Assembly (NCBI RefSeq): GCF_902833145.1 | Contig: NZ_CADFEN010000002.1 | Location: forward strand, 124,001 to 188,000 | DNA from: Burkholderia sp. BCC0506 | GTDB taxonomy: Bacteria > Pseudomonadota > Gammaproteobacteria > Burkholderiales > Burkholderiaceae | Reading direction: 5' to 3' | DNA length: 64,000 nucleotides | Shown here: positions 46,932 through 54,941 of the stretch, one piece after another | Layout of the letters: each line of letters begins with the position of its first letter | Numbering within the stretch: position 1 is the stretch's first letter | Notes under the pieces: generated by a model | The model's input: the letters and a program-made list of their open reading frames with translations, nothing else | What the model was told of the DNA's origin: nothing | Database searches by the model: none | Program-made: the position numbers and the translations under genes

Positions 46932-47384
46932 ATGACACATATTCGTCAAGCGATCGAATCCGATCTGGCCTCGATCGAGGCGCTGCTTCGGGCCAGCGGT
47001 TTGCCGACCGAGGGCGTCGCCGTTTATCTGCCGCATTTCGTTGTTGCCGACGCGGCATCTGGCATCGTCGGATGTGGCGGAATCGAGTTCCACGGATGTC
47101 ATGCGCTCATTCGTTCGATCGCTGTCGTCGAACACGCGCGTCGTGCCGGCGTCGGGCGGATGCTGGTGGCCCGTTTGCTCGCGGCATGCCGCGAGCGTGC
47201 CGTCCGGTCGGTCGGGTTGCTGACCACGACGGCGGAAGATTACTTCGCCGGGCAGGGTTTCGTCCGTATTGCCCGCGAAGATGTACCGGCACCGTTGTTG
47301 GCGTCCAGCCAGTTTCAGGGCGTCTGTCCGGGGTCGGCCGTCGCGATGCTGATGACGTGCGACGGCAAAATCAGACTCGACTGA
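46932..47384 (+). CDS. arsN2: ArsN2-type GNAT N-acetyltransferase
   Basis: 150 residues with a GNAT fold: IRSIAVVEHARRAGVGRMLV is the acetyl-CoA loop, and GLLTTTAEDYFAGQGF follows. These match the arsenic-resistance acetyltransferase ArsN2. Related ArsN1 acetylates arsinothricin or phosphinothricin; the ArsN2 substrate is less certain. AGGAG lies 7 bases before the ATG. A terminator follows and closes the operon. Confidence 0.85.
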   Translation: MTHIRQAIESDLASIEALLRASGLPTEGVAVYLPHFVVADAASGIVGCGGIEFHGCHALIRSIAVVEHARRAGVGRMLVARLLAACRERAVRSVGLLTTTAEDYFAGQGFVRIAREDVPAPLLASSQFQGVCPGSAVAMLMTCDGKIRLD

Positions 47385-47471
47385 TTCCCTTCCCGATTCA
47401 CATTCCCGACAATTCAGTTTCTGCGGCCCGGCATACCCCTGTGTGCCGGATCATGGAGATATCTCCTCTTC

Positions 47472-47502
47472 GCGGCCGGTCGTCTCGACTGGCCGCTTTT
47501 TT
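47472..47502 (+). terminator. Rho-independent terminator of the ars operon
   Basis: GCGGCCGGTC and GACTGGCCGC (one G-U pair) around a 5-nt loop, followed by six T. Confidence 0.88.
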
Positions 47503-47534
47503 ATTCCCGTTCGTTACCGGAGAGCACGATCGCG

Positions 47535-48206
47535 ATGCAGCTCGACCGCCTGATCCCTGAAATCCTGTTCGGCTTCACGGGCCTGATCGGCATCATCAAC
47601 CCGTTCGGCATGGCGTTCGTGTTTCTCGAACGCACGCAGTCGCTGAGCGAAGCCGAGCGCGCGATCCTGTCGAAGCAGCTCGCGACGAACGTGTTCTTCA
47701 CGCTGCTCGTGATCTTCTTCGTCGGCGCGCCGGTGCTGAACTTCTTCGGGATCTCGATGGAGGCGCTGCGGATCGGCGGCGGCTTCGCGGTCGCGGTGGC
47801 CGGCTGGTCGATGCTGAATGCGCCGGACGTCCCGGCCGGCGGCGACGTGGCCGCGCACGGCGACGACTTGCAGAAGCTGATGTCGCGCGCGTTCTTTCCG
47901 CTGACGGTGCCGCTGACGATCGGCCCAGGCTCGATCGCGGCCGGCATCGCGCTGCATGCCAATCGCGCGCATACCGCGAGCGATTACCTGCTGTCGGGCG
48001 TCGTGTCGGTGGCGGTCGCGGCGCTCGTCGCGTTCGCGATCTGGCAGATCTACAGCCGCGCGACGACGCTCGCGCGTTATCTCGGCAGCGAAGGGACGAA
48101 GGTCGCGATGCGCGTGTCCGCATTCCTGCTGCTGTGCGTGGGCGTGCAGATCATGCTGACCGGGTTGGCCGCGTTCGTGCAGATGCTGGGCGGGCAGGCG
48201 GGGTGA
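47535..48206 (+). CDS. MarC-family integral membrane protein
   Basis: A 223-residue protein with six predicted helices. The hallmarks are GIINPFGMAFVFLERTQ near the N-terminus and FFPLTVPLTIGPGSIAAGI in the middle. Despite the historical name it is not proven to give multidrug resistance; the function is unknown. It is monocistronic, with its own GGAG site. Confidence 0.9.
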   Translation: MQLDRLIPEILFGFTGLIGIINPFGMAFVFLERTQSLSEAERAILSKQLATNVFFTLLVIFFVGAPVLNFFGISMEALRIGGGFAVAVAGWSMLNAPDVPAGGDVAAHGDDLQKLMSRAFFPLTVPLTIGPGSIAAGIALHANRAHTASDYLLSGVVSVAVAALVAFAIWQIYSRATTLARYLGSEGTKVAMRVSAFLLLCVGVQIMLTGLAAFVQMLGGQAG

Positions 48207-48313
48207 CGGATGGCATAGGCGCCGACCGTTCGTGCATGAAGTGTTTGCTCGTCTACAACTGAGTAAGGTGATAAAAGTGGTGCGTTATTGCATCAATTTT
48301 GATGGGGGAGACA

Positions 48314-48520
48314 ATGCGAACCACGGTCACTATCGACGACGATCTCTACACGAAGGCCCTCCAAATGGCCGAGCCCGGAATGGATAAGGCGGACTTGTTC
48401 AGGGAGACAATCAAGACGTTCGTACGTGTCCAGGCCGCCAAACGCCTGGCAGCACTGGGCGGATCCATGCCCGGCATGGCAGATATTCCGCGACGTCGCC
48501 AGGAACCGGAATCGCAATGA
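48314..48520 (+). CDS. vapB: VapB-type antitoxin
   Basis: 68 residues: [20 protein letters not shown] is the DNA-binding beta-strand and helix of VapB (DUF2191-like), and [21 protein letters not shown] is the toxin-wrapping helix. A GGGGGAG ribosome site is present. It overlaps vapC by 4 bp (ATGA). Confidence 0.88.
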   Translation: MRTTVTIDDDLYTKALQMAEPGMDKADLFRETIKTFVRVQAAKRLAALGGSMPGMADIPRRRQEPESQ

Positions 48521-48893
48521 ATGTGTTGATTGACACGTCAGTCTGGGTTGATCACTTTCGAAACAGAAATCGGACACTTTTCGAGTTGCTTGCGCTGGAT
48601 GCCGTGCTGATGCATCCGATGGTGCTGGGTGAACTCGCTTGCGGGACGGCGCCGGCGCCACGACTGCGAACGCTGAACGACCTCGGATTGCTTCAGGAAT
48701 GCAATCAGGCCAGCGTGCCTGAGGTAATGGCATTCGTGGAGCGCGAGAAGCTCTACGGGATGGGGGGCTCGCCGATCTGACCTTGTTGGCGTCCATGTTG
48801 ATCACGCCGGGGGCGCGCTTCTGGACCCTGGATCGTCGTCTTGCAGCGTTGGCGGATCGTTTCTCGGTCGAATTCCGTTCGACTTCAAAGTGA
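48517..48893 (+). pseudogene. vapC: VapC PIN-domain toxin, frameshifted in a G6 run
   Basis: The first frame, [18 protein letters not shown] to REKLYGMGGSPI, ends at 48780. The next frame continues LADLTLLASMLITPGARFW and TLDRRLAALADRFSV to 48893. All four PIN acidic residues are present across the two frames (Asp6, the Glu in LGELACG, and Asp in LADLT and TLDRRL). The break falls in GGGGGG at 48762-48767: one more G restores a 125-residue toxin. The run could be a slippage switch, a neutralising mutation or a sequencing error. Confidence 0.85.
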
Positions 48894-48940
48894 GCTAAGG
48901 ACGGCATGCGCCGGCGTCGGCCGCAGGAAAGGAATCGGAA

Positions 48941-48954
48941 TAGAACAGGGCCTA
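48941..48954. promoter_or_regulatory. RcsB-like palindromic box
   Basis: TAGAACAGGGCCTA in the 58-bp gap between the vapC end and the channel stop. The right half and C..G centre are kept. There is no start codon nearby to be controlled, so its role is unclear. Confidence 0.35.
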
Positions 48955-49788
48955 CTCCGGTCGTCGTGGCGCAGCAGCGTCAATTGGCTCGGGCGGCGGA
49001 ACCGCCGCGCCGCAGTTCGGGCAGCAGCGTGTATCCGTATCAGCATTCGGGCGCTTGCGCTCCATCGCCGATGCAACCAGCTCAGCGCCCATGATCCCGG
49101 TCGGAAACGCGATGATCCCGTAGCCGAGCAGGATCGCGCACGACGTGATCAGCCGGCCGAGCGGCGTGACGGGCGTCAGGTCGCCATAGCCGGTCGTGCT
49201 CATCGTCACGGCCGCCCAGTAGACGCCCACCGGAATGCTCGTGATCCCGTGCTCCGGCCCTTCGACGAGAAAGATCACGGTGCCGAGAATCACGACGAGC
49301 ACGAACATCCCGCCGATGAACACGAAGATCTTGCGTCGCGCGCGCGTGAGCGCCCGGATCAGCATCTGCCCTTCCTCGAGATAGATCGACAGCCCGAGGA
49401 TGCGGAACACGCGCAGCAGCCGCAGCAGCCGCACGTCGATCAGCGCGTGCAGGCCGGGGAAGAAGAACGCGAGATAGGTCGGCAGCACCGACACGAGATC
49501 GACGATGCCGAAGAAGCTGCGCGCATACGCGGCCGGTTTCTTCGCGGTGCAGAGGCGCAGCAGGTACTCGGCGGAAAACAGCAGCGTGAACGCCCATTCG
49601 GCCGCGTAGAGCGCGTGACCGTATTGCGCGTGCAGTTCCTGCACGCTGTCGGCCATCACGACGAGCACGCTCGCGACGATGAGCGCGAGCACCGCGATGT
49701 CGAGCTTGCGCAGGAACGACGGGCGGCGCGCGACATGCGTGACGGCATCGCGCGCCGCATCGAGGGAGGACTGGATCGGCGAAATCAT
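48952..49788 (-). CDS. Voltage-gated potassium-type ion channel
   Basis: A 278-residue six-helix channel. S1 is about 28-45; S4 has regularly spaced arginines (DVRLLRLLRVFRILG); the pore loop has the selectivity filter TMSTTGYGDLTPV; S6 follows. The cytoplasmic tail ends in a small zinc-ribbon-like CCPNCGA. It is a KvAP/Kv-like prokaryotic channel. The ATG at 49788 follows 36 bp after a perfect palindromic box. A decayed duplicate of its 5' end, including the box, lies at 38000. Confidence 0.92.
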   Translation of the reverse strand: MISPIQSSLDAARDAVTHVARRPSFLRKLDIAVLALIVASVLVVMADSVQELHAQYGHALYAAEWAFTLLFSAEYLLRLCTAKKPAAYARSFFGIVDLVSVLPTYLAFFFPGLHALIDVRLLRLLRVFRILGLSIYLEEGQMLIRALTRARRKIFVFIGGMFVLVVILGTVIFLVEGPEHGITSIPVGVYWAAVTMSTTGYGDLTPVTPLGRLITSCAILLGYGIIAFPTGIMGAELVASAMERKRPNADTDTRCCPNCGAAVPPPEPIDAAAPRRPE

Positions 49789-49824
49789 GGGCCCGAGTGT
49801 ACGGACGGCGTCTGGCCGAGCCAA

Positions 49825-49838
49825 TCGGACCTGTCCGA
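49825..49838. promoter_or_regulatory. RcsB-like palindromic box upstream of the channel gene
   Basis: TCGGACCTGTCCGA is a perfect palindrome (with A/T flanks, 16 bp). It begins 36 bp before the start codon, so it must overlap or follow the core promoter and could repress. It is conserved in the 38000 duplicate. Confidence 0.55.
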
Positions 49839-50088
49839 TATGAGGTTTTTCGGGCGTCTACGACGAACCTGCCTGCGATGAGCGTTGGTTCCCTGGCGAG
49901 CGTGACGAGCGCGTTGGCTTCGCGGATTTCCACGGAAAGTCGTTACCGCTTTGCCGTTGCTCCCTGCGTTTTCTCACTTCAACTGCTCTCGCAAATTCGC
50001 GAGTCAAAGCCGTAATACACCGGACGTGGATCCATTAAGCCAGATTATGAAAAAAGCGTGTACCTGAGAATTCCACGCTTTCCCTTTC

Positions 50089-50274
50089 ATGAGAATTGTG
50101 GCGATCGTATTAAATACAAAATCTACGTCTCGCATACGGTTTTTTCAACGAATACGAAAGATTGTTGAGTTTTGCGAAGAATTGGTTGGAGGGGATGGCA
50201 AACGTTTGCGACTCGGGCCTATATTTGATTCAAGATCGTTGAGAGAGGCGGTCGGATCGAACGGCGGAAGTTGA
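50089..50274 (+). CDS. Short ORF of unknown function (61 aa), coupled to the next
   Basis: Starts MRIVAIVLNTKSTSRIRF and is rich in Arg/Ile. It contains a GG at 34-35 but lacks a standard leader. No Shine-Dalgarno is seen. Its stop overlaps the start of the next ORF (TGATG), the main reason to list it. Confidence 0.25.
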   Translation: MRIVAIVLNTKSTSRIRFFQRIRKIVEFCEELVGGDGKRLRLGPIFDSRSLREAVGSNGGS

Positions 50275-50483
50275 TGGGCAATAACGGGCAATCGCCGACT
50301 GGTTATTTTACTGGAATGAATTATGCGTTCGTTTACATGACCCAAGGCGCAGCCACAAGCGGGAATCCGTATATACGGCAGTTTGAAATGCATGGGCAGG
50401 CACACGACGGGAAACAGTCGACAGGGAGGATTCCGGAATCGTCTGAAACACATCAACTTCTCGGTGGAAAATTTACCGGGTAG
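50274..50483 (+). CDS. Short ORF of unknown function (69 aa)
   Basis: MGNNGQSPTGYFTGMNYAFV and onward; hydrophilic, Gly/Ser-rich. The ATG overlaps the previous stop, and GGCGGAAG lies 5 bases upstream. There is no family match I know. It could be a product of the microcin locus, but this is speculative. Confidence 0.3.
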   Translation: MGNNGQSPTGYFTGMNYAFVYMTQGAATSGNPYIRQFEMHGQAHDGKQSTGRIPESSETHQLLGGKFTG

Positions 50484-50904
50484 TGGGGGAGGGGGTAAAA
50501 GTAAAATATGCCGATTCAATAATCGTTGTCGATTGATTCTTGTTTGTTTTTAATTCGATCGCTCTCTTCCGACGGGTGACGGGGGCGGTGCATTTTAAAA
50601 AATTCACCGAATCGTATTCCAGTATTTGCCCTCGGCATTTTGAATGCGTCGAGGAATGGCTGACCTCGGATTGTCCAGTGGTGTTTAGATCGGCGGCAGC
50701 ATCGGCGCCCCCATGCTGTACGGCAATCCGTGTGGAAGTTCCGAGGGTATGAGATCGGTCGAGATATCGAGTGCGTAACGAATTTTTAATCTCCGTGTTT
50801 CGGCGATATACGAGATTGGCGCGCGACCGTCATGATGGTCCGGGCCGATAACCCTGCCAGATGGGGCATCTGGTGTGCATGTAACAATGACAGGAAGGTC
50901 GATC

Positions 50905-51165
50905 ATGCAAGAGCTCAACATGCAGGAAGTGAATGCCGTGTCCGGTGCGGGCCTCGAAGGCGCGCTCCTCGGCTTGGTCAATGGTGCCGCGTACGGCTCG
51001 ACGACCACCGCTGCAGAAGGTGGCTGGGTGACCGGCATGTACGGTAGCGCCGGTCTCGGCGCACCCGCGGCGTCGCTGGCCGGTGCCGTTCTCGGCTACC
51101 TTGCCGGTGGCGTCGTAGGAGGCGTTGCCGGCGCCGTCAACGGCTTCTTCGCACCTGGGGTGTAA
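50905..51165 (+). CDS. Class II (colicin V-type) microcin precursor
   Basis: An 86-residue precursor. The leader MQELNMQEVNAVSGA matches the double-glycine leader consensus (compare MRxLTLNELxxVSGG), with cleavage expected after Ala15. The mature part of about 71 residues is extremely Gly/Ala-rich with GxxxG-type helices (GALLGLVNGAAYG, then GYLAGGVVGGVAGAVNG), as in membrane-active class II microcins and two-peptide bacteriocins. AGGAAGG lies 7 bases before ATG 50905. A dedicated C39-peptidase ABC exporter, membrane fusion protein and outer-membrane channel follow in the same direction. No second peptide or immunity gene lies in the 277-bp gap before the exporter. Confidence 0.85.
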   Translation: MQELNMQEVNAVSGAGLEGALLGLVNGAAYGSTTTAAEGGWVTGMYGSAGLGAPAASLAGAVLGYLAGGVVGGVAGAVNGFFAPGV

Positions 51166-51442
51166 TTGCGGCGGTAAAAATGCCGCAGTAACGGGTCGCC
51201 CGGACAGCGCGCGCGTTGTCCGGTTCCACGCCTGCTCCGGCACATACGTTCCGGCCCGCGTCGTCCGTCAACTTCCTTCGAATTTCGTCGTGGGGATGAA
51301 TTTGCGATGTCGTCGTCGGTTCGTTGGCCGCCCGCGAATTTTTCCTGCCACGGCGGGAGACGCTGGATATGTCGGCCGATAACTGGCGCGGAATGCTTTA
51401 CTTGTCTGTTATCGAAAGACATTTACCGGAAAGCGGGATCTT

Positions 51443-52702
51443 ATGGCGAGGGATGATCTTTTTCGCCCGGAAGCCCGGGATGCGCAACGCACGTCGACGC
51501 TGGGCGAGATCGTGCTGGTGCGCCCGGTGTCGTTCACGTTCCTCACGGCCGCGGCCGTTTGCATGGCGCTTGGCGTGGCATTGTTGTTCGGCTTCGGCAG
51601 CTATACGCGCCGCACGACGGTCGACGGCGTGATCGTGCCGGACACGGGGCTTGTCAAGGTGTACCCGCAGCAGCCCGGCATCGTGTTGCGCAAGACGGTG
51701 ATCGAGGGGCAGCACGTGACGCGCGGGATGGTGCTCTACAGCGTGTCCTCCGATCTGCAGAGCGCCACCGAAGGCCGCACGCAGGCCGCGCTGATCGAGC
51801 AGGCGCGCCAGCGCAAGTCGTCGCTGCTGCAGGAGATCGGCAAGACGCGGCAGTTGCAGCAGGACGAGCGCGGCACGCTGCAGGCCAAGCTCGCCAGCCA
51901 GCGCGCCGAACTCGCGCGCCTCGACGATCAGCTCGCCAGCCAGCGAGCGCGCACGTCGATTGCCGCCAATGGCGTCGCGCGCTACCAGCGCCTGCTCAAG
52001 CAGGACTACATCTCGACCGACCAGTTCCAGCAGCGCGAGGCCGATCTGCTCGACCAGCAATCGAAGCTGATGGGCCTGCAGCGCGAGCGTGCGAATGCGG
52101 CGCAGGCGGTGACCGAGACCGCGAACGCACTCGAGAGCCTGGCGCTCAAGCAACAGAACCAGATTTCGCAGATTGAACGCAACGTGATCGACGTCGACCG
52201 GGCTCTGGTCGAGAGCGAGGCGAAGCGCGAACTCGTCGTCACGGCGCCGGAGACCGGCGTGGCGACGGCCGTGATCGCCGAGCCGGGACAGATGATCGAC
52301 GCGACCCACCCGGTCGTGAGCATCGTGCCGGACGGCACGCACTGGCAGGCGCACCTGTTCGTGCCGAGCGCGGCGGTCGGCTTCGTGCATGCCGGCGACG
52401 CGGTGCTCGTGCGGTATCTGGCTTATCCGTACCAGAAGTTCGGCCAATACCGCGCCCGCGTGACGTCGATCGCGCGCACCGCGCTGTCGGCCGCTGAATT
52501 GTCGACGAGCGGCGTGCCCGCGGCGCGCGACGGCGCGTTTTACCGGATCACCGTCGCGCTCGACGCCCAGCACGTGACGGCCTACGGCAAGCCGCAGCCG
52601 CTGCAGGCCGGAATGGCGCTGCAAGCCAGCATCCTGCAGGAGCGCCGGCACCTGTTCGAATGGGTGCTCGAGCCGCTTTACAGCCTCACCGGCAAACTCT
52701 GA
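51443..52702 (+). CDS. HlyD-family membrane fusion protein of the microcin exporter
   Basis: A 419-residue CvaA-like adaptor. One transmembrane helix lies near 33-52. A lipoyl/barrel half (VDGVIVPDTGLVKVYPQQ) is followed by a long coiled coil (about 105-245) and the returning lipoyl/barrel domain (ELVVTAPETGVATAVIAEPG). It bridges the ABC transporter and the TolC-like channel. The next gene starts 16 bp after its stop. Confidence 0.92.
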   Translation: MARDDLFRPEARDAQRTSTLGEIVLVRPVSFTFLTAAAVCMALGVALLFGFGSYTRRTTVDGVIVPDTGLVKVYPQQPGIVLRKTVIEGQHVTRGMVLYSVSSDLQSATEGRTQAALIEQARQRKSSLLQEIGKTRQLQQDERGTLQAKLASQRAELARLDDQLASQRARTSIAANGVARYQRLLKQDYISTDQFQQREADLLDQQSKLMGLQRERANAAQAVTETANALESLALKQQNQISQIERNVIDVDRALVESEAKRELVVTAPETGVATAVIAEPGQMIDATHPVVSIVPDGTHWQAHLFVPSAAVGFVHAGDAVLVRYLAYPYQKFGQYRARVTSIARTALSAAELSTSGVPAARDGAFYRITVALDAQHVTAYGKPQPLQAGMALQASILQERRHLFEWVLEPLYSLTGKL

Positions 52703-52718
52703 ACGCACCGCACCGATC

Positions 52719-54941
52719 ATGCCCCTTCTCGACCGTCTCTCGTTCGGGCTCGGCAACAAGCTGCCGATGCTCCTGCAGACCGAAGCGACCGAATGCGGGC
52801 TCGCGTGCCTCGCGATGATCGCCGGCTACCACGGCCACCACGTGGACGTCGCGACGCTGCGCGGCCGTTTCCCGGTGTCCCTCAAGGGCGCCGGCCTGGC
52901 GCGCGTGATCGAAATCGCGCAGCGGCTCGATCTCGGCACCCGCGCGCTGAAGCTTGATCTCGATCAGCTCGGCCAGTTGCGGATGCCGTGCATCCTGCAC
53001 TGGAATTTCAACCACTTCGTCGTATTGAAGGAAGTGAGCGGCAAGAGCGCGGTGATCCACGATCCCGCGCAGGGCATCCGCAAGGTGCCGCTCGACGTGC
53101 TGTCGCGCTCGTTTACCGGCGTCGCATTGGAGTTGTGGCCAACCAGCGGCTTCGAGCCGCGCGAAGCGGCGCCCGCGGTCAAGCTGCGCGCGCTGCTCGG
53201 CCCGGTGTCCGGGCTGTCGCGTTCGCTTGTCCAGGTGCTGGTGCTCGCGATCGCACTCGAGGTGTTCACGCTGGTGCAGCCGTTTTTTCTGCAGTGGGTG
53301 ATCGACGAGGTGATCGTCAGCGCCGACCGCGACCTGCTCACCGTGCTCGCGCTCGGCTTCGGCCTGCTGGTGCTGATGCAGCAGGCGACGAGCGCGATCC
53401 GCGGGTGGACGCTGATGTATTTCGGCACGATGCTCAATGTGCAGTGGCGGGCAAACGTGTTTTCGCATCTGCTCGGTCTGCCCGTGCGTTATTTCGAGCA
53501 GCGTCATCTCGGCGACGTCGTGTCGCGCTTCGGTTCGATCGACGCGATCCAGCAGACGTTGACCACGTCGTTCCTCAGTGCGGTGATCGACGGCCTGATG
53601 ACGATCGTCACGCTCGCGATGATGTTCGTCTACAGCCGTGTGCTCGGCTGCGTCGCGCTCGTCGCGATAGGGTTGTACGCGCTGCTGCGCTGGCTCTGGT
53701 ACCGGCCGCTGCGCCGCGCCACCGAAGAGCAGATCGTGCGGGCCGCGAAGCAGCAGAGCCATTTTCTCGAGACCGTGCGCGGCGTCAAGACGATCAAGCT
53801 GTTCAACCGGCAGGACGAGCGCCGCGCGAGCTGGCTGTCCCTGCTGGTCGAGCAGGTCAATGCCGGGTTGCACGTGCAGAAGCTGCAATTGCTCTACCAG
53901 CAGCTCAACGGGCTGCTGTTCGGCCTCGAGGGCGTCCTCGTCATCTGGCTCGGCGCGCGGATGGTGATGGACGGCCAGTTCACGGTAGGCGTGCTGATGG
54001 CGTTCAACGCGTACAGAGGGCAGTTCGACAGCCGCGTCGGCAGCCTGATCGACAAGTATTTCGAGGTCAAGATGCTGCAACTGCAGGGCGAACGGCTCGC
54101 GGACATCGTGTTCGAACGGCCGGAACCCGACGTGGCGCTGCGCCACGTGCCGGGCGAGGCGGACGATCTGTCTGCGAGCATCGAGGTCGACGCGATCGGT
54201 TTTCGTTATGCGGACGGCGAGCCGACGGTGCTCGACGGCGTGTCGTTCGCGATCAAGCCCGGCGAATCGGTTGCGCTCGTCGGGCCGTCCGGTTGCGGCA
54301 AGACCACGCTCGTCAACGTGCTGCTCGGCGTGCTGGCGCCGACGGCGGGCAAGGTGCGGATCGGCGGGGTCGACCTCGACAGGCTCGGGCTCGACCGGAT
54401 GCGCTCGCTCGTCGGCACCGTACTGCAGGACGACGTGCTGTTTGCCGGGTCCATCGGCGAGAACATCAGCTTTTTCGATCCGGATGCCGACCCGACATGG
54501 ATCGCAGAGTGTGCGCAGCTCGCCGCGGTGCATGCGGACATCGCGGCGATGCCGATGGGCTACAACACGCTGGTCGGCGACATGGGAACCGTGCTGTCCG
54601 GCGGGCAGAAACAACGTGTGCTGCTTGCTCGCGCGCTCTACAAGCGACCGAAGATTCTCGTGCTCGACGAGGCGACGAGCCACCTCGACCTGCAGCGGGA
54701 ACAGCAGGTCAACGCCGCCGTGAGTGCGCTGCGGATGACGCGCGTGATCGTCGCGCACCGGCCGGAGACGATCGCGTCTGCCGATCGCGTCGTGATGCTG
54801 AACGGCGGTCGAATCGTGCTCGACCGGCCGACGGCTACGCTTGCTCAGGCTGCGACTGCGACTTCGACTCCGACTCCGACTTCAGTCAACGCCCGGACCT
54901 CGACCCCATCGCCGACCGTCGCAGGGCAGGTTGGCCGATGA
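52719..54941 (+). CDS. Peptidase-containing ABC transporter (C39 + TM + ATPase)
   Basis: A 740-residue CvaB/PCAT exporter. The C39 peptidase domain (about 1-130) is intact: Gln20 and Cys26 in LLQTEATECGLACLAM, His99 in NFNHFVVL and Asp115 in HDPAQG. Six helices follow at about 165-440. The ATPase has Walker A GPSGCGKTT (about 521-529), signature LSGGQKQR (about 625) and Walker B ILVLDEATSHLD. It cleaves the double-glycine leader and drives the microcin out in one step. The tail is low-complexity Thr/Ser/Pro. The stop overlaps the next gene (ATGA). Confidence 0.95.
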   Translation: MPLLDRLSFGLGNKLPMLLQTEATECGLACLAMIAGYHGHHVDVATLRGRFPVSLKGAGLARVIEIAQRLDLGTRALKLDLDQLGQLRMPCILHWNFNHFVVLKEVSGKSAVIHDPAQGIRKVPLDVLSRSFTGVALELWPTSGFEPREAAPAVKLRALLGPVSGLSRSLVQVLVLAIALEVFTLVQPFFLQWVIDEVIVSADRDLLTVLALGFGLLVLMQQATSAIRGWTLMYFGTMLNVQWRANVFSHLLGLPVRYFEQRHLGDVVSRFGSIDAIQQTLTTSFLSAVIDGLMTIVTLAMMFVYSRVLGCVALVAIGLYALLRWLWYRPLRRATEEQIVRAAKQQSHFLETVRGVKTIKLFNRQDERRASWLSLLVEQVNAGLHVQKLQLLYQQLNGLLFGLEGVLVIWLGARMVMDGQFTVGVLMAFNAYRGQFDSRVGSLIDKYFEVKMLQLQGERLADIVFERPEPDVALRHVPGEADDLSASIEVDAIGFRYADGEPTVLDGVSFAIKPGESVALVGPSGCGKTTLVNVLLGVLAPTAGKVRIGGVDLDRLGLDRMRSLVGTVLQDDVLFAGSIGENISFFDPDADPTWIAECAQLAAVHADIAAMPMGYNTLVGDMGTVLSGGQKQRVLLARALYKRPKILVLDEATSHLDLQREQQVNAAVSALRMTRVIVAHRPETIASADRVVMLNGGRIVLDRPTATLAQAATATSTPTPTSVNARTSTPSPTVAGQVGR

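Larger units (their letters stand above)
49840..50904. other. AT-rich accessory segment upstream of the microcin gene
   Basis: Noticeably lower GC than its surroundings. It contains a perfect hairpin AAAGCGTG/CACGCTTT (50053-50081) with T-rich flanks, and two short overlapping ORFs. No recognised gene. Likely acquired DNA, or the place to look for an immunity determinant. Confidence 0.5.
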
